DNA of 64,000 bases from positions 3,915 to 67,914 of the forward strand of contig CAMLJY010000032.1 in NCBI GenBank assembly GCA_946480465.1. The letters are read 5' to 3'. Source of the stretch: an uncultured Burkholderiales bacterium. GTDB lineage: Bacteria > Pseudomonadota > Gammaproteobacteria > Burkholderiales > Burkholderiaceae. A program made the translations under genes and the position numbers. The notes below the pieces were generated by a model. The model ran no database searches and was not told the DNA's origin. It saw only the letters and a list, made by a program, of their open reading frames with translations. This document shows positions 35,876 to 45,852 of this stretch, one piece after another. Position 1 is the stretch's first letter; the number at the start of each line of letters is the position of its first letter.

Positions 35876-37089
35876 CGCTGCATCGCCTGCAGAAAGCGCC
35901 GGGCCAGCACCGGGTAGGTGTGGTGCGCGGAAACATAGGCCCGCCCGCGCTCGCCCATCGCATGGCGTTCGGCGGGCGGGGTGGCGGCCAAGCGCCGCAG
36001 GCCATCGGCCACCGCCGCGGCCGACTGCGGCGCCACCGTCAGGCCGCAGCCGGATTCAGCCACGGGATCGTTGCCGGCGGCCACTGAATGCAGCACCGGC
36101 ACGCCGCCCATCATGTAGTCCATCAGCTTGTTCGGCGCAATGCCGAAGCGGTAGATCGGCACCCGCTGCCAGCCGATGTAGGCGACGTCGATCTGGGTCA
36201 GGAAGCTGGGGATCTGCGCCTTCGGGATCGGCGGCAGCAGCTGCACGTTGCCGATGTTCTCGTCGGCGATGCGGCGCGCCAGCCGCTCGCGCTCCAGGCC
36301 GTCGCCGACCATCACGATGGCCAGCGGGTCGCTGCGCAGCAGCTTGGCGGCGTCGAGCAGCACGTCCAGCGCGTTCGGCAGCCCCATCGAGCCGGCATAG
36401 CCGATCACCATGCGGCCGGCCGCGCGCTGCACCGCGATGGCGGCGGCCACGTCCTCGCGCAGCGGCGGTGGCGTGCCCTGCCATTCGTCGAGCGTGATGC
36501 CGTTGGGCACGATGGCCAGGCGGCGCAGGTCCAGCCCGCGCGAGGCCATGTACTCGTGGACCACCGGCAGCATCGATATCACCCGATCGGAGCGGCGGTA
36601 GGCGGTGGATTCGGCGGCGCGGCACAGCAGCACGAAGGGATGCCGGGGCGACATGCCGGACAGCTCGATCGGCGACAGCGGCCACAGGTCGTGCACCTCG
36701 AACACCAGCAGCGCGCGGGCGAAGCGCGCGATGCGTCGCGCGACCCAGATGTCCATCGGGTAGGTGGACGAGGCGATGACCACGTCGGGCTGGAACTCCT
36801 CGGCCAGGGCCCGCGCATCACGCCACAGCGGCCACAGGAAGCAGGCGATGTTCCGCAGCCGGCCGATGCCGTTGCCCGAGTAGGGCGGCGTCGGCAGCCA
36901 GCGGTAGCGGATGCCGTCGATCAGCTCGTCGCCCGGCACCGGCTGGCGCGTGCGCACGTGGCTGTGCGAGGCAGCGACGATCTGCACCCGGTGCCCCAGG
37001 CGCACCCACTCGCGCGCCAGGTAGTACGGCCGGTACTCCATGCCCAGCGTGGGGCTGCCGGCATAGTGGTTGAGGTACAGGATGTTCAC
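35872..37089 (-). CDS. Glycosyltransferase family 4 (WbuB-like)
   Basis: 405 aa from a GTG at 37089 (reading (M)NILYLNHYAGSPTLGMEYRP), much better than the long frame that runs back into other genes. It has the GT-B fold: the N-terminal part contains FEVHDLWPLSPIELSG, and the C-terminal part has VIGYAGSMGLPNALDVLLDAA and a donor site around KLMDYMMGGVPVL. WbuB-type enzymes add amino sugars during O-antigen assembly; the exact sugar is unknown. It is coupled to the methyltransferase by ATGA and follows the other glycosyltransferase by 14 bp. Confidence 0.92.
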   Translation of the reverse strand: MNILYLNHYAGSPTLGMEYRPYYLAREWVRLGHRVQIVAASHSHVRTRQPVPGDELIDGIRYRWLPTPPYSGNGIGRLRNIACFLWPLWRDARALAEEFQPDVVIASSTYPMDIWVARRIARFARALLVFEVHDLWPLSPIELSGMSPRHPFVLLCRAAESTAYRRSDRVISMLPVVHEYMASRGLDLRRLAIVPNGITLDEWQGTPPPLREDVAAAIAVQRAAGRMVIGYAGSMGLPNALDVLLDAAKLLRSDPLAIVMVGDGLERERLARRIADENIGNVQLLPPIPKAQIPSFLTQIDVAYIGWQRVPIYRFGIAPNKLMDYMMGGVPVLHSVAAGNDPVAESGCGLTVAPQSAAAVADGLRRLAATPPAERHAMGERGRAYVSAHHTYPVLARRFLQAMQR

Positions 37090-37103
37090 GACCACTTCAG
37101 GCG

Positions 37104-38192
37104 TTAGCGCCAGCCCCGCATGTCGTGGCCGGCCTCCAGCGCATGCAGCCGCGCGACGAAGCGGTCCACCGCGGGATCGAACATCGCCTGCCGCGACACC
37201 CAGCCGTGGTTGGCCAGGCCGATGCGGTCGGCGCGCGGCGCCAGCTTGTCCAGCATCGGCGCATCGGGCAACAGCCCGTCGTCCAGCACCAGGCCGTTTT
37301 CGCCGCTGACCACCAGCTCGCGGTTGGCGGGCAGGTCCGACAGGATGGGCACGCAGCCGTGGGCCATGGCCTCCAGCACCGACACCGACACCGAGTCCGA
37401 CTGCGGCAGGCTGATGTACCAGCGTGCCTGGGCGTACCAGCGGGCCTGGGCTTCGGCGTCCAGCCGGCCGACGAAGCGCACGCGGCCGCGTAATTCGGAA
37501 GCTTGCACCTGCTGCTCCAGTGCGGCACGCAGGGAGCCGTCGTTGGCCATCACCAGTTCCGCGTCCGGCCAGTCGCGCGCCACGGCGGCGAAGGCGGCCA
37601 GCACGCGCTCGGGCGCGTAGATCGGCTCCAGCCCGCGGTTGGCGAAGAAAAGGTGCGGCGATTTCGGACCCGGCGGCGGCGGCAGTACCTCGAGCCCGAA
37701 GGGGAAGCTCATGACCTCGCGCGCACCCAGGGCCCGCATCTTCTCGGCCATGTGCAGCGAATCGCTGGTGCACAGGGTGCAGGCGCGCAGCACCCGGCGC
37801 GTCAACAGGCGCAGCGCGCGGCTGCGTTCGGGCGTGACCAGGATGTCCGAGCCCCAGGCCGAGCCGGCGATGCGCGCCGGCAGCCGCCACATGCGCTTGG
37901 CCAGCCAGGCCAGCGTGCCGTGCGAGGTCAGGTAGTGCGCATGGATCCAGTCCGGCTGGATGCGTTCCAGCCACGCCCCCACGCGCGGCAGGCTGCGCAG
38001 CAGCGCGGTGTTGCCGCCGGCGAAGTTGGGCCGCGTGTTCAGTGCCAGGCGCCGCTCGGGGGGCAGCAGCGCATCGAAGGCCGGAGCGAAACCGCGCGAG
38101 GAGATGGCGTACAGCTCCAGCCGCGGCTCCAGCGCGCGCGCCCACTTGACCAGGTGCGGGCTCTCGCCGTCCCCAAGCAGCACCAGCTTCAT
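37104..38192 (-). CDS. Glycosyltransferase family 4
   Basis: 362 aa from ATG 38192, which overlaps the stop of the acyltransferase gene by 4 bp (ATGA). The start MKLVLLGDGESPHLVKWARAL is typical of family 4 enzymes, followed by DWIHAHYLTSHGTLAWLAKR and GSAWGSDILVTPERS. The C-terminal donor site is around SVSVLEAMAHGCVPILSDLPANRELV. A local echo ARWYAQARWYISL near residues 265-277 suggests a tiny in-frame duplication. It probably adds one sugar of the repeat unit on the cytoplasmic side. Confidence 0.92.
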   Translation of the reverse strand: MKLVLLGDGESPHLVKWARALEPRLELYAISSRGFAPAFDALLPPERRLALNTRPNFAGGNTALLRSLPRVGAWLERIQPDWIHAHYLTSHGTLAWLAKRMWRLPARIAGSAWGSDILVTPERSRALRLLTRRVLRACTLCTSDSLHMAEKMRALGAREVMSFPFGLEVLPPPPGPKSPHLFFANRGLEPIYAPERVLAAFAAVARDWPDAELVMANDGSLRAALEQQVQASELRGRVRFVGRLDAEAQARWYAQARWYISLPQSDSVSVSVLEAMAHGCVPILSDLPANRELVVSGENGLVLDDGLLPDAPMLDKLAPRADRIGLANHGWVSRQAMFDPAVDRFVARLHALEAGHDMRGWR

Positions 38193-38785
38193 CGGCGGTC
38201 CTCCGCGGGCAGCGCTGCGGCCCACGCTTCGTAGTCGGCACGCAGTTCGGGGTGGCGTTCCAGCCAGCGCCGGTCCGCCTCGCGCGCATCGCCCACCACC
38301 TGCGCCGGGTTGCCGGCCAGCACGGCGAAATCCGGAAACTCGCCGCGCACCACGCTGCCCGCGCGCACCACCGTGCCGCGCCCGAGGCGCGAGCCGGCCT
38401 CGATCAGGCTGTGCGGGCCGATGAAGCTGTAGGCGCCGATCACCACCGGTCCCGCCACCCAGCCCGGCCGTGGCCCCGCCCACTCGACGAACCGCCGGCC
38501 CAGCAGGCGCTGCGAGCGGTGCGAGCTGTGGGTGACGATGCTGGCGTGGTGGGTGATCTGCACGCCCTCGCCGATCTCGACACCGCCGCTGGCCTCGATG
38601 AAGTTGAAGGGGCCGATGTAGACGTGGTCGGCGAGCGTGAGCCGGTCTTCGTGCTCGATGCAGGTGGACGGTGCGATGCGGGTGTGCGGCAGCCGGCGCC
38701 CCTGCGAAAGCTCGCCGAACAGCATGCGGTGCCACAGCACGCGGGCGGTCCAGCGGCGCAGGCGGTTGAACCAGCCACGCATCAT
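38189..38785 (-). CDS. Hexapeptide-repeat acyltransferase
   Basis: 198 aa from ATG 38785, overlapping the flippase stop (ATGA). It has left-handed beta-helix repeats: LADHVYIGPFNFIEASGGVEIGEGVQI, VVIGAYSFIGPHSLIEAGSRLGRGTVV and VLAGNPAQVVG. It should transfer an acetyl or similar group onto a sugar hydroxyl or amino group. It could supply the N-acetyl step after the aminotransferase at 33910, or O-acetylate the glycan. The long frame across the flippase gene is not used. Confidence 0.88.
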   Translation of the reverse strand: MMRGWFNRLRRWTARVLWHRMLFGELSQGRRLPHTRIAPSTCIEHEDRLTLADHVYIGPFNFIEASGGVEIGEGVQITHHASIVTHSSHRSQRLLGRRFVEWAGPRPGWVAGPVVIGAYSFIGPHSLIEAGSRLGRGTVVRAGSVVRGEFPDFAVLAGNPAQVVGDAREADRRWLERHPELRADYEAWAAALPAEDRR

Positions 38786-40014
38786 GCCGCGGCCTCCGGT
38801 CTCGCGTCCGCCACCGGCCAGGTGGCGAGCTTCATGAAGTACCAACCGAAATACGCGGCCGTGGTGATGGACACCGCCCAGCCCGCCGCGGCCAGATGGC
38901 CGAACTGCAGGCCGGCGGCCAGCGCGGCGATGAAGGCCGCCTGCCCCACCAGCGCCAGCTTCAGTGCCCAGGCCTGCGCGCCCCAGGCCATCGTGACCAC
39001 GCCCAGCGGCGAGGCGACGAAGTGCACGCCGATGTACAGCGCCAGCGCGCGCGCCAGCTCGCCCGCCTCGCGCCAGCGCTCGCCGAAGGCCCAGGCGAAG
39101 GCGTCGGGCGCGAAGGCCCACAGCAGCAGCACCAGCGGCGAGGCGATCAGCGCCAGGGCAGCCATCGCCCGGCGCACGTCCTGGCGCGATGCCACGGTGG
39201 GCCGGCTGCCGGCCGCCGCCAGCCGCGGGTACAGCGCCTGCGACAGCGCACCACCCACCAGCGTGGCCGGTGCCTTCAGGTAGCGCAGCGCCAGGCCCCA
39301 GGCGCCACCGGCGGCCGCGCCCAGCTGCGCGGTGATCAGCGCCATGGTCAGCGTGTCCTGCAGCGCGCCCAGGAAGGCATGCGGGGTGTTGAGCAGCGGG
39401 AAGTCGCGGTGGCGCCGCGCGGCGGCGGCGATCTCGGCGCGCGCAGGCGCGGTGCCCCGGCCCAGCGGCAGGCGCAGCAGCGCCAGCGCGGCCGCGCCCG
39501 CGGCGATGGGCGCGGCGATCAATCCCGCGGCGCCCCCGTGGGCCAGACCCGCCGCCACCTGCGCCGCGGCACCACCACCATGCTGCAGCACCCGCGCGCC
39601 GGCCAGCGCGGCAAAGCGCTGGGCGCGCGTGGCCCACAGCGTGGCCAGCGACACCGCGCCGAGCACCGCAACGGCCAGCGGCAGCCACAGCGGCCAGGCG
39701 GCATCGGCCTGCAATGCCCACAGCAGGGCAATAACGATGCAAAGCAGCGTCACCACGCCCAACAGCGACAGGCCCAGCAGGCGCAGCGCATCGGCCTCGC
39801 GCGCGTCGGCGGCCAGCGGCAGCGCGAACTCGTAGCGCGCGCAGGCCACCACGGCAATGTTGGCCGCCACCGCGGCGAACAGGTGGTAGACGCCGAACTC
39901 CTGCGGGCTGTACAGGCGCGTCAGCCACGGCCCCAGCAGCAGCGGCAGCGCCTGCGCCAGCGCGCCGCCGGTCAGCAGCGTCAGCGTCGCGCGCAGCAAG
40001 CTGGCCGGGGCCAT
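38782..40014 (-). CDS. Lipid-linked oligosaccharide flippase (Wzx-like, MOP superfamily)
   Basis: About 410 aa from ATG 40014, 10 bp after the aminotransferase stop. Roughly twelve hydrophobic segments, Ala/Leu-rich, with the characteristic GPWLTRLYSPQEFGVYHLF opening and a later YLKAPATLVGGALSQALYPRLA stretch. It moves undecaprenyl-linked repeat units to the periplasmic face. No Wzy polymerase is recognisable in the window, so polymerisation genes must lie elsewhere, or the glycan is a short unit. Confidence 0.9.
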   Translation of the reverse strand: MAPASLLRATLTLLTGGALAQALPLLLGPWLTRLYSPQEFGVYHLFAAVAANIAVVACARYEFALPLAADAREADALRLLGLSLLGVVTLLCIVIALLWALQADAAWPLWLPLAVAVLGAVSLATLWATRAQRFAALAGARVLQHGGGAAAQVAAGLAHGGAAGLIAAPIAAGAAALALLRLPLGRGTAPARAEIAAAARRHRDFPLLNTPHAFLGALQDTLTMALITAQLGAAAGGAWGLALRYLKAPATLVGGALSQALYPRLAAAGSRPTVASRQDVRRAMAALALIASPLVLLLWAFAPDAFAWAFGERWREAGELARALALYIGVHFVASPLGVVTMAWGAQAWALKLALVGQAAFIAALAAGLQFGHLAAAGWAVSITTAAYFGWYFMKLATWPVADARPEAAA

Positions 40015-40024
40015 GCACGATCGG

Positions 40025-41146
40025 TCAGGCGGCGACGCGGGCCAGCGCGTCCGCCAGCGCGGTGACCACGCGGTCCTGGTCGGCATCGAGCAGGTCGGCG
40101 CTCATCGGCAGGCTGAGCACGCGCTGCGCGGCGCGCACGCTGTGCGGGTGCGCCGCCGGGTCGTGGCCGGCCGCATAGGCGGGCTGGTGGTGCAGCGGCT
40201 TCGGGTAGTGCACGGCCGTCGGGATGCCGGCGGCCTTCAGCGATTCGATGACGCGGGCGCGATCGTCCACCATCACCGTGTACTGCGCCCACACGCAGTC
40301 GCGGTCGGGCCGCACGCTCAGCAGCTGCGCCGGCAGGCCGCGGTCGGTCAGCTGTTCCTTGATCAGGCGGCCGTAGCGGTCGCCGATCGCGCGGCGGCGC
40401 TCGATCTCCCAGCCGAAGCGTTCCAGCTTGCCGAGGATCACCGCGCACTGCAGCGTGTCCATGCGGCCGCCGACGCCGACGCGCGTGTGGTGGTAGCGGC
40501 CGCTCTGGCCATGCACGCGGATCTCGCGGCAGGCCTGGGCCAGCGCGTCGTCGCTGGTGAACAGCGCGCCGCCATCGCCGTAGCAGCCCAGCGGCTTGCT
40601 GGGGAAGAAGCTGGTGCAGCCGAAGGTCGACAGGTTGCAGCTCATGGCGCCCTGGTAGCGGGCGCCGAAGCTTTGCGCCGCATCCTCGATCACCGCCAGG
40701 CCGTGGCGCGCCGCGACGGCGTTGATGGCCGCCATGTCGGCGACTTGCCCATACAAGCTGACCGGCATGATGGCCTTGGTGCGCGGCGTGACCGCCGCCT
40801 CGACCAGCGAGGCGTCGAGGTTGCAGGTGTCGGGCTCGATGTCGACGAAGACCGGTTTCGCCCCGGCCAGCACGATCATCTCGGCGGTGGCCGCGAAGGT
40901 GAAGGGCGTGGTGATGACCTCGTCGCCGGGCTTCAGGTTCAGCGCCATCAGCGCGATCAGCAGCGCCTCGGTGCCGCTGGCCACGGCGATGCAGTGCCTG
41001 GCGCCGCTCAGCCGCGCCAGCGCGGCCTCCATCTCGGCCACCTCGGGCCCCATGATGTACTGGCCATGGTCCAGCACGCGCTGGATGCGCGCGTCGATGC
41101 TGGTCTTCAGCGCCGCGTACTGCGACTTCAGGTCGGTGAACTGCAT
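40025..41146 (-). CDS. wbpE: WbpE-like UDP-3-keto sugar aminotransferase
   Basis: 373 aa from ATG 41146 ([14 protein letters not shown]), preferred to an upstream ATG that would overlap the acetyltransferase more. It is a PLP-dependent DegT family enzyme with Asp154 region ([11 protein letters not shown]) and Lys184 in [15 protein letters not shown], the signature of WbpE, which aminates UDP-3-keto-GlcNAcA. Together with the adjacent WbpD- and WbpB-like genes it predicts synthesis of UDP-2,3-diamino-uronic acids of the GlcNAc(3NAc)A/ManNAc(3NAc)A type. The UDP-GlcNAc 6-dehydrogenase (WbpA) is not in the window. Confidence 0.9.
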   Translation of the reverse strand: MQFTDLKSQYAALKTSIDARIQRVLDHGQYIMGPEVAEMEAALARLSGARHCIAVASGTEALLIALMALNLKPGDEVITTPFTFAATAEMIVLAGAKPVFVDIEPDTCNLDASLVEAAVTPRTKAIMPVSLYGQVADMAAINAVAARHGLAVIEDAAQSFGARYQGAMSCNLSTFGCTSFFPSKPLGCYGDGGALFTSDDALAQACREIRVHGQSGRYHHTRVGVGGRMDTLQCAVILGKLERFGWEIERRRAIGDRYGRLIKEQLTDRGLPAQLLSVRPDRDCVWAQYTVMVDDRARVIESLKAAGIPTAVHYPKPLHHQPAYAAGHDPAAHPHSVRAAQRVLSLPMSADLLDADQDRVVTALADALARVAA

Positions 41147-41715
41147 AAGGTGAGGAGGTCCCCGTCGAGTCGGTAGCGTTCGCCGGTGGCGGGACAAACG
41201 GCCTCGCCGCTGCCGCGCGCGGGCAGCGCCAGGCGCTCGCCATGGCGGCTCATCCAGCCGATGCGTCTGGCCGGCACGCCGACCATCAGCGCGAAGGCCG
41301 GCACGTCGCGGCTGACGACGGCGCCGGCGCCGATGAAGGCATGCTCGCCGATCGTCGTGCCGCAGACGATGGTGCAGTTGGCGCCCAGCGTGGCGCCGCG
41401 CTTGACCAGCGTGCGCCGGTATTCGTCCTTGCGCGGCACCGCCGAACGCGGGTTGAAGACGTTGGTGAAGACCATGCTCGGCCCGCAGAACACGTCGTCT
41501 TCGAGCGTCACCGCGTCGTAGACCGAGACGTTGTTCTGCACCTTCACGTTGTCGCCGATGGCCACGTCATTCCCGACATAGACCCCCTGCCCGAATGAAC
41601 ACCCGCGGCCGATGCGCGCGCCCGCGCTGACGTGCGCGAAGTGCCAGACGCGGCAGCCGTCGCCGAGCTGGGCGCCGTCGTCGACGATGGCGCTGGGGTG
41701 GACCGTGATCGCCAT
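41128..41715 (-). CDS. wbpD: WbpD-like UDP-sugar N-acetyltransferase
   Basis: 195 aa from ATG 41715, overlapping the oxidoreductase stop by one base. It carries hexapeptide repeats typical of Wbp[66 protein letters not shown], and [16 protein letters not shown]. It acetylates the 3-amino group made by WbpE. Its end overlaps the WbpE start by 19 bp. Gene order wbpB-wbpD-wbpE supports the assignment. Confidence 0.9.
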   Translation of the reverse strand: MAITVHPSAIVDDGAQLGDGCRVWHFAHVSAGARIGRGCSFGQGVYVGNDVAIGDNVKVQNNVSVYDAVTLEDDVFCGPSMVFTNVFNPRSAVPRKDEYRRTLVKRGATLGANCTIVCGTTIGEHAFIGAGAVVSRDVPAFALMVGVPARRIGWMSRHGERLALPARGSGEAVCPATGERYRLDGDLLTLCSSPT

Positions 41716-42776
41716 CAGTACTCCAGGGGGAGATTGATGCGCTTGCCGTCGCGGGCCGAGCGGTACATCGCGATCAGCAGTTCGAGCGACTTCAGGCCCT
41801 CGCGGCCATCGGTCTCGGGCTCGCACTCGCCGCGCAGCGTGCGGATCACGTTGTCGTAGTACAGCGGGTGGCCGAAGCCGTAGACCGAGCTGGTCTGGTA
41901 GCTGGCGTCGTCGAGGTGCGTATCCATCTCGTGCGGCTGGGCGAACTCCCAATGCTCGATCTGGTTCACCGCCACGCCGCCGACGCGCACCGTGCCGTGT
42001 TCGCCCAGCACCGTGATCGAGCCTTCGAAATTCTTCGGGTAGGTCAGCATCGTCACGTTGACCGAGCCCATCGCGCCGTTGCGCCACTTGAGCGCGGCGA
42101 CGCCGGTGTCTTCCACCTCGATGTTGCGCGCCAGCGTGCCGGTGTAGGCCATCACGCTCTCGACCGGGCCGATCAGCCAGTCGAGCAAGTCGACGTAGTG
42201 GCTGGCCTGGTTCATGAATGCGCCGCCGTCGAATTCCCAGGTGCCGCGCCAGGGGGCCGAGTCGTAGTAGCTCTGCGGCCGCGACCAGAAGACGTTGACC
42301 GTCACCATGTAGATGCGGCCGAAGCGGCCCAGCTGGATGGCCTGGCGCAGCAGCTGCAAGGTGCGGTTGCGGCGGTTCTGTTTGACGACGAAGAGCCGCA
42401 CGCCGGCCTCGTCGCAGGCCTTGACCATCGCCAGGCCGTCCGCCCAGCGGGTGGCCATCGGCTTTTCGGTCATCACGTGGCGGCGCGCCTGGGCGGCCTC
42501 GATCGTCTGCTGCGGGTGCAGGCCGCTGGGCGTGGTGAGGATGACGCAGTCGGCATCCGACTCGGACAGCATCGCGCGGTAGCTTCCGAAGGCCCGGGCG
42601 CCGGTGCGGCCGGCGGCGGCTCGCGCGGCCTCGGCATCGGTGTCGCAGACCGCCACCAGCTCAGCCCGGTCGGCATGGCGCTCGATCGATCCCAGGTGGT
42701 TGGCCGCGATGCGCCCGCAGCCGGCGAGCGCGAAGCGGATCTTGCGGTCGGTGATGGGGGAAGGTGCGGATTGCAT
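41715..42776 (-). CDS. wbpB: WbpB-like UDP-GlcNAcA 3-dehydrogenase (Gfo/Idh/MocA family)
   Basis: 353 aa from ATG 42776. The NAD-binding start is [22 protein letters not shown], with the family EKPMA motif ([12 protein letters not shown]) whose Lys is catalytic, and the second domain containing [22 protein letters not shown]. Oxidation at C3 of UDP-GlcNAc uronic acid is inferred from the wbpD and wbpE neighbours. It is the first gene of the polysaccharide block; 41 bp separate it from the Uma2-family gene on the same strand. Confidence 0.9.
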   Translation of the reverse strand: MQSAPSPITDRKIRFALAGCGRIAANHLGSIERHADRAELVAVCDTDAEAARAAAGRTGARAFGSYRAMLSESDADCVILTTPSGLHPQQTIEAAQARRHVMTEKPMATRWADGLAMVKACDEAGVRLFVVKQNRRNRTLQLLRQAIQLGRFGRIYMVTVNVFWSRPQSYYDSAPWRGTWEFDGGAFMNQASHYVDLLDWLIGPVESVMAYTGTLARNIEVEDTGVAALKWRNGAMGSVNVTMLTYPKNFEGSITVLGEHGTVRVGGVAVNQIEHWEFAQPHEMDTHLDDASYQTSSVYGFGHPLYYDNVIRTLRGECEPETDGREGLKSLELLIAMYRSARDGKRINLPLEY

Positions 42777-42817
42777 GGCGGGCGAGGCGGGGATTATCCG
42801 CGCAGCGCCCAGCCGGG

Positions 42818-43378
42818 TCAGGCGGGCGGGTCGATGCCGTCGAAGACGTCGGCCGGCGGGATGGCCTGGTCGATGCTCGCCAGGCGGATCGTGGGCTCGG
42901 TGCTCATGTCGTCGAAGAGCCACTGGTTGTCGGGCGTGCGGCGGAAGGCTTCGACGCGGCGGGTGTCGGGGTCGACCAAGACGTATTCCTGCAGCGACGC
43001 CAACCGACGGTAGAGGGCGAACTTCTGGCTGCGGTCGTAGGCCTGGGTGGTTGGCGACAGCACCTCGATCACCAGCGCAGGCGACCGGAAGATCACGTCG
43101 GTGGCCAGGTCCGCCTTGTCGCAGGTGACGAAGACATCGGGGTACAGGATCGTGTCTTCCGCGACCTGGAGCTTCATCGTCTCCGCAAACACCTGGCACG
43201 GGGAGTCCGCCAACAGGTTGCCCAGGTGGCGCGAGAGATTCATGACTGTCCGACCATGACTGCGTCGTTCCCCCACCATCGCAAACACCTCGCCCCGGTG
43301 GAACTCATGCCTCTCGGCCTGCGCGTTCTCCCAGGCCAGGAAATCGGCCAGCGACAGCTTCTGCAGTGGAACGCCCAT
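42818..43378 (-). CDS. Uma2 family (PD-(D/E)XK-like) protein
   Basis: 186 aa from ATG 43378 (MGVPLQKLS); another in-frame ATG is 9 bp upstream. Features: LADFLAWENAQAERHEFHRGEVFAM at the start, then the nuclease-like core YPDVFVTC...PALVIEVLSPTT...YDRSQKFALYRRLASLQEYVLVDP, where Asp, Glu and Lys of the restriction-like fold can be placed. The family is predicted to be nucleases but its role is unknown. It is the only member seen here and lies between the polysaccharide cluster and lysS. Confidence 0.9.
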   Translation of the reverse strand: MGVPLQKLSLADFLAWENAQAERHEFHRGEVFAMVGERRSHGRTVMNLSRHLGNLLADSPCQVFAETMKLQVAEDTILYPDVFVTCDKADLATDVIFRSPALVIEVLSPTTQAYDRSQKFALYRRLASLQEYVLVDPDTRRVEAFRRTPDNQWLFDDMSTEPTIRLASIDQAIPPADVFDGIDPPA

Positions 43379-43485
43379 GACGAACACCTCCGTGGCGCAT
43401 TCTGAACGACCGGCCTGCCGCTGCCTACAATTCGCGGTTTCCCTCGGGCCTCTTGCGCCTTTCGCCTTTCTCCTCCACCCCCGCC

Positions 43486-44997
43486 ATGACCGACGCCACC
43501 TTAGCCCCCGACGACGACAACAAGCTGATCGCCGAGCGTCGCGAAAAACTGGCGGCGATCCGGGGCCAGGGCGTCGCGTTCCCGAACGACTTCAAGCCGA
43601 AGAACCACGCCGCCGACCTGCAGCAGAAGTACGGCGAGCTGCCGAACGAGGAACTGGAGCCGCAGGGCATCACGGTGGCGGTGGCCGGCCGCATGATGCT
43701 CAAGCGCATCATGGGCAAGGCCAGTTTTGCCACGCTGCAGGACGGCAGCCTGGGCAAGACCCACGGCCGCATCCAGCTCTTCATCAGCAAGGACGCGCTG
43801 GGTGACGCCGCCTACGACGCCTTCAAGCACTGGGACCTGGGCGACATCCTGGGCGCCGAGGGCACGCTGTTCAAGACCCGAACCGGCGAGCTGTCGGTGA
43901 AGGTGACCACCTTGCGCCTGCTCACGAAGAACCTGCGGCCGCTGCCAGACAAGTTCCACGGCATGGCGGACCAGGAGATGAAGTACCGCCAGCGGTATGC
44001 GGACCTCATCACCGATGAGCACGCCCGCGCCCGCTTCGTCGCCCGCAGCAAGGCGGTCAGCTCGATCCGCAGCTTCATGGTCGAGCACGGCTTCCTCGAG
44101 GTCGAGACGCCGATGCTGCACCCCATCCCCGGCGGCGCGAACGCCAAGCCCTTCAAGACGCACCACAACGCGCTGGACCAGGAGATGTTCCTGCGCATCG
44201 CGCCGGAGCTGTACCTGAAGCGCCTGATCGTCGGCGGCTTCGAGCGCGTGTTCGAGATCAACCGCAGCTTCCGCAACGAAGGCATCTCGGTTCGGCACAA
44301 CCCCGAATTCACGATGATGGAGTTCTACGCGGCGTACTGGAACTACCACGACCTGATGGACTTCACCGAGCAGCTGCTGCGCCATGCCGCCCGCATGGCC
44401 ACCGGCTCAGCCAGCCTCAGCTACGCCGGCAAGCCGGTGGAGCTGGACAAGCCCTTCGCGCGGCTGTCCGTGCGTGAATCGCTGGTGGTGCACGCGGGCC
44501 TGACGGATGCCGAATCCGCCGACGCCGCGGTGCTGCATGCGCGCTTGAAGTCGCTGGGTGAAGAGCCGCCGGCGCACTGGGGCCTGTCCGAGCTGCAGTT
44601 CGGCCTCTTCGAGGCGGTGGTGGAAGAGAAGCTGTGGCAGCCGACCTTCATCATCGACTATCCCGTCGAGGTGTCGCCGCTGGCTCGCGCGTCGGATTCG
44701 AATCCCGCGATCACCGAGCGCTTCGAGCTCTTCATCACCGGCCGCGAATACGCCAACGGCTTCTCGGAGCTGAACGACGCGGAAGACCAGGCCGCGCGCT
44801 TCCGCGCCCAGGTGGCGAACAAGGAAGCCGGCGACGAGGAGGCGATGTACTACGACGCCGACTTCATCCGCGCGCTGGAATACGGCATGCCCCCCACCGG
44901 GGGCTGCGGCGTCGGCCTGGACCGTCTGGTGATGCTGCTGACTGACAGCCCGAGCATCCGCGACGTGATCCTGTTCCCGGCGCTGCGCCGCGAAGCG
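43486..44997 (+). CDS. lysS: Lysyl-tRNA synthetase, class II
   Basis: About 503 aa from ATG 43486; the stop is TGA at 44998-45000. The N-terminal OB-fold anticodon-binding domain (about 60-170: [23 protein letters not shown]) precedes class II motifs: motif 2 with [30 protein letters not shown] and motif 3 with [16 protein letters not shown]. It charges tRNA-Lys in the cytoplasm. Convergent with the enoyl-CoA hydratase gene. Confidence 0.97.
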
Positions 44998-45003
44998 TGA
45001 TGC

Positions 45004-45033
45004 GCGCGCCGGGGCCATGCACCCCGGCCGCGC
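45004..45033. terminator. Possible bidirectional hairpin between convergent lysS and enoyl-CoA hydratase genes
   Basis: GCCGGGG (45008-45014) pairs with CCCCGGC (45022-45028), extended by GCGC/GCGC with one bulged base. There is no T-run on either side, so the terminator call is weak. Confidence 0.35.
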
Positions 45034-45035
45034 CA

Positions 45036-45824
45036 TCACCTTTGCTTGAAGGCGGGCTTGCGCTTGGCCACGAAGGCGTCCATGCCCTCCTTCTGGTCTT
45101 CCGTCGCGAATAGCGCGTGAAAGACGCGGCGTTCGTACGAGACACCGTCGGAGAGCCCGCTTTCGAACGCCCGGTTCACGCATTCCTTGGCCAGCATCAC
45201 GCTCGGCCCGCTGAAGGCGTTGATGACCTCGGCCGCGGCCAGCGCCTCGTCCAGCAGCTTGTCCGCCGCCACCACGCGCGAGACCAGCCCGGCCCGCTCC
45301 GCCTCGGCCGCGTCCATCATGCGCGCGGTCAGCACCATGTCCATGGCCTTGGCCTTGCCGATGGCGCGCGGCAGCCGCTGCGTGCCGCCGGCGCCGGGGA
45401 TCACGCCCAGCTTGATCTCGGGCTGGCCGAACCGGGCGGTGTCGGCCGCGATGATGAAGTCGCACATCATCGCCAGCTCGCAGCCGCCGCCCAGGGCGAA
45501 GCCGGCCACCGCGGCGATCACCGGCTTGCGCACGCTCCGGATGTGCTCCCAGTTGCGCGTGATGTAGTCGCCCTTGTACGCGTCCATGAAGCTGAAGGAC
45601 GCCATCGCGGCGATGTCGGCGCCGGCCGCGAAGGCCTTCTCGCTGCCGGTGATCACGATGCAGCCGATCGCCTCGTCGGCGTCGAAGGCCTTCAGCGCCG
45701 CACCGAGTTCGTCCATCAAGCCGTCGTTCAGCGCGTTCAGCTGCTTGGGCCGGTTCAGCGTGATCAGGCCGGTGCGGCGCGGGCCGTCGCCGCGGGTGTC
45801 GACCAGGATGTATTCATGCGTCAT
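45036..45824 (-). CDS. Enoyl-CoA hydratase (crotonase family)
   Basis: 262 aa. It hydrates trans-2-enoyl-CoA in fatty acid and amino acid breakdown. Both catalytic Glu positions are visible: [17 protein letters not shown] and [27 protein letters not shown]. The oxyanion region [13 protein letters not shown] also fits. Length is normal. It stands alone between lysS (convergent) and the DUF3108 gene, 28 bp downstream of the latter. Confidence 0.95.
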   Translation of the reverse strand: MTHEYILVDTRGDGPRRTGLITLNRPKQLNALNDGLMDELGAALKAFDADEAIGCIVITGSEKAFAAGADIAAMASFSFMDAYKGDYITRNWEHIRSVRKPVIAAVAGFALGGGCELAMMCDFIIAADTARFGQPEIKLGVIPGAGGTQRLPRAIGKAKAMDMVLTARMMDAAEAERAGLVSRVVAADKLLDEALAAAEVINAFSGPSVMLAKECVNRAFESGLSDGVSYERRVFHALFATEDQKEGMDAFVAKRKPAFKQR

Positions 45825-45852
45825 GGTTGTCGTCCTTCGTGAGGGTGAGGAG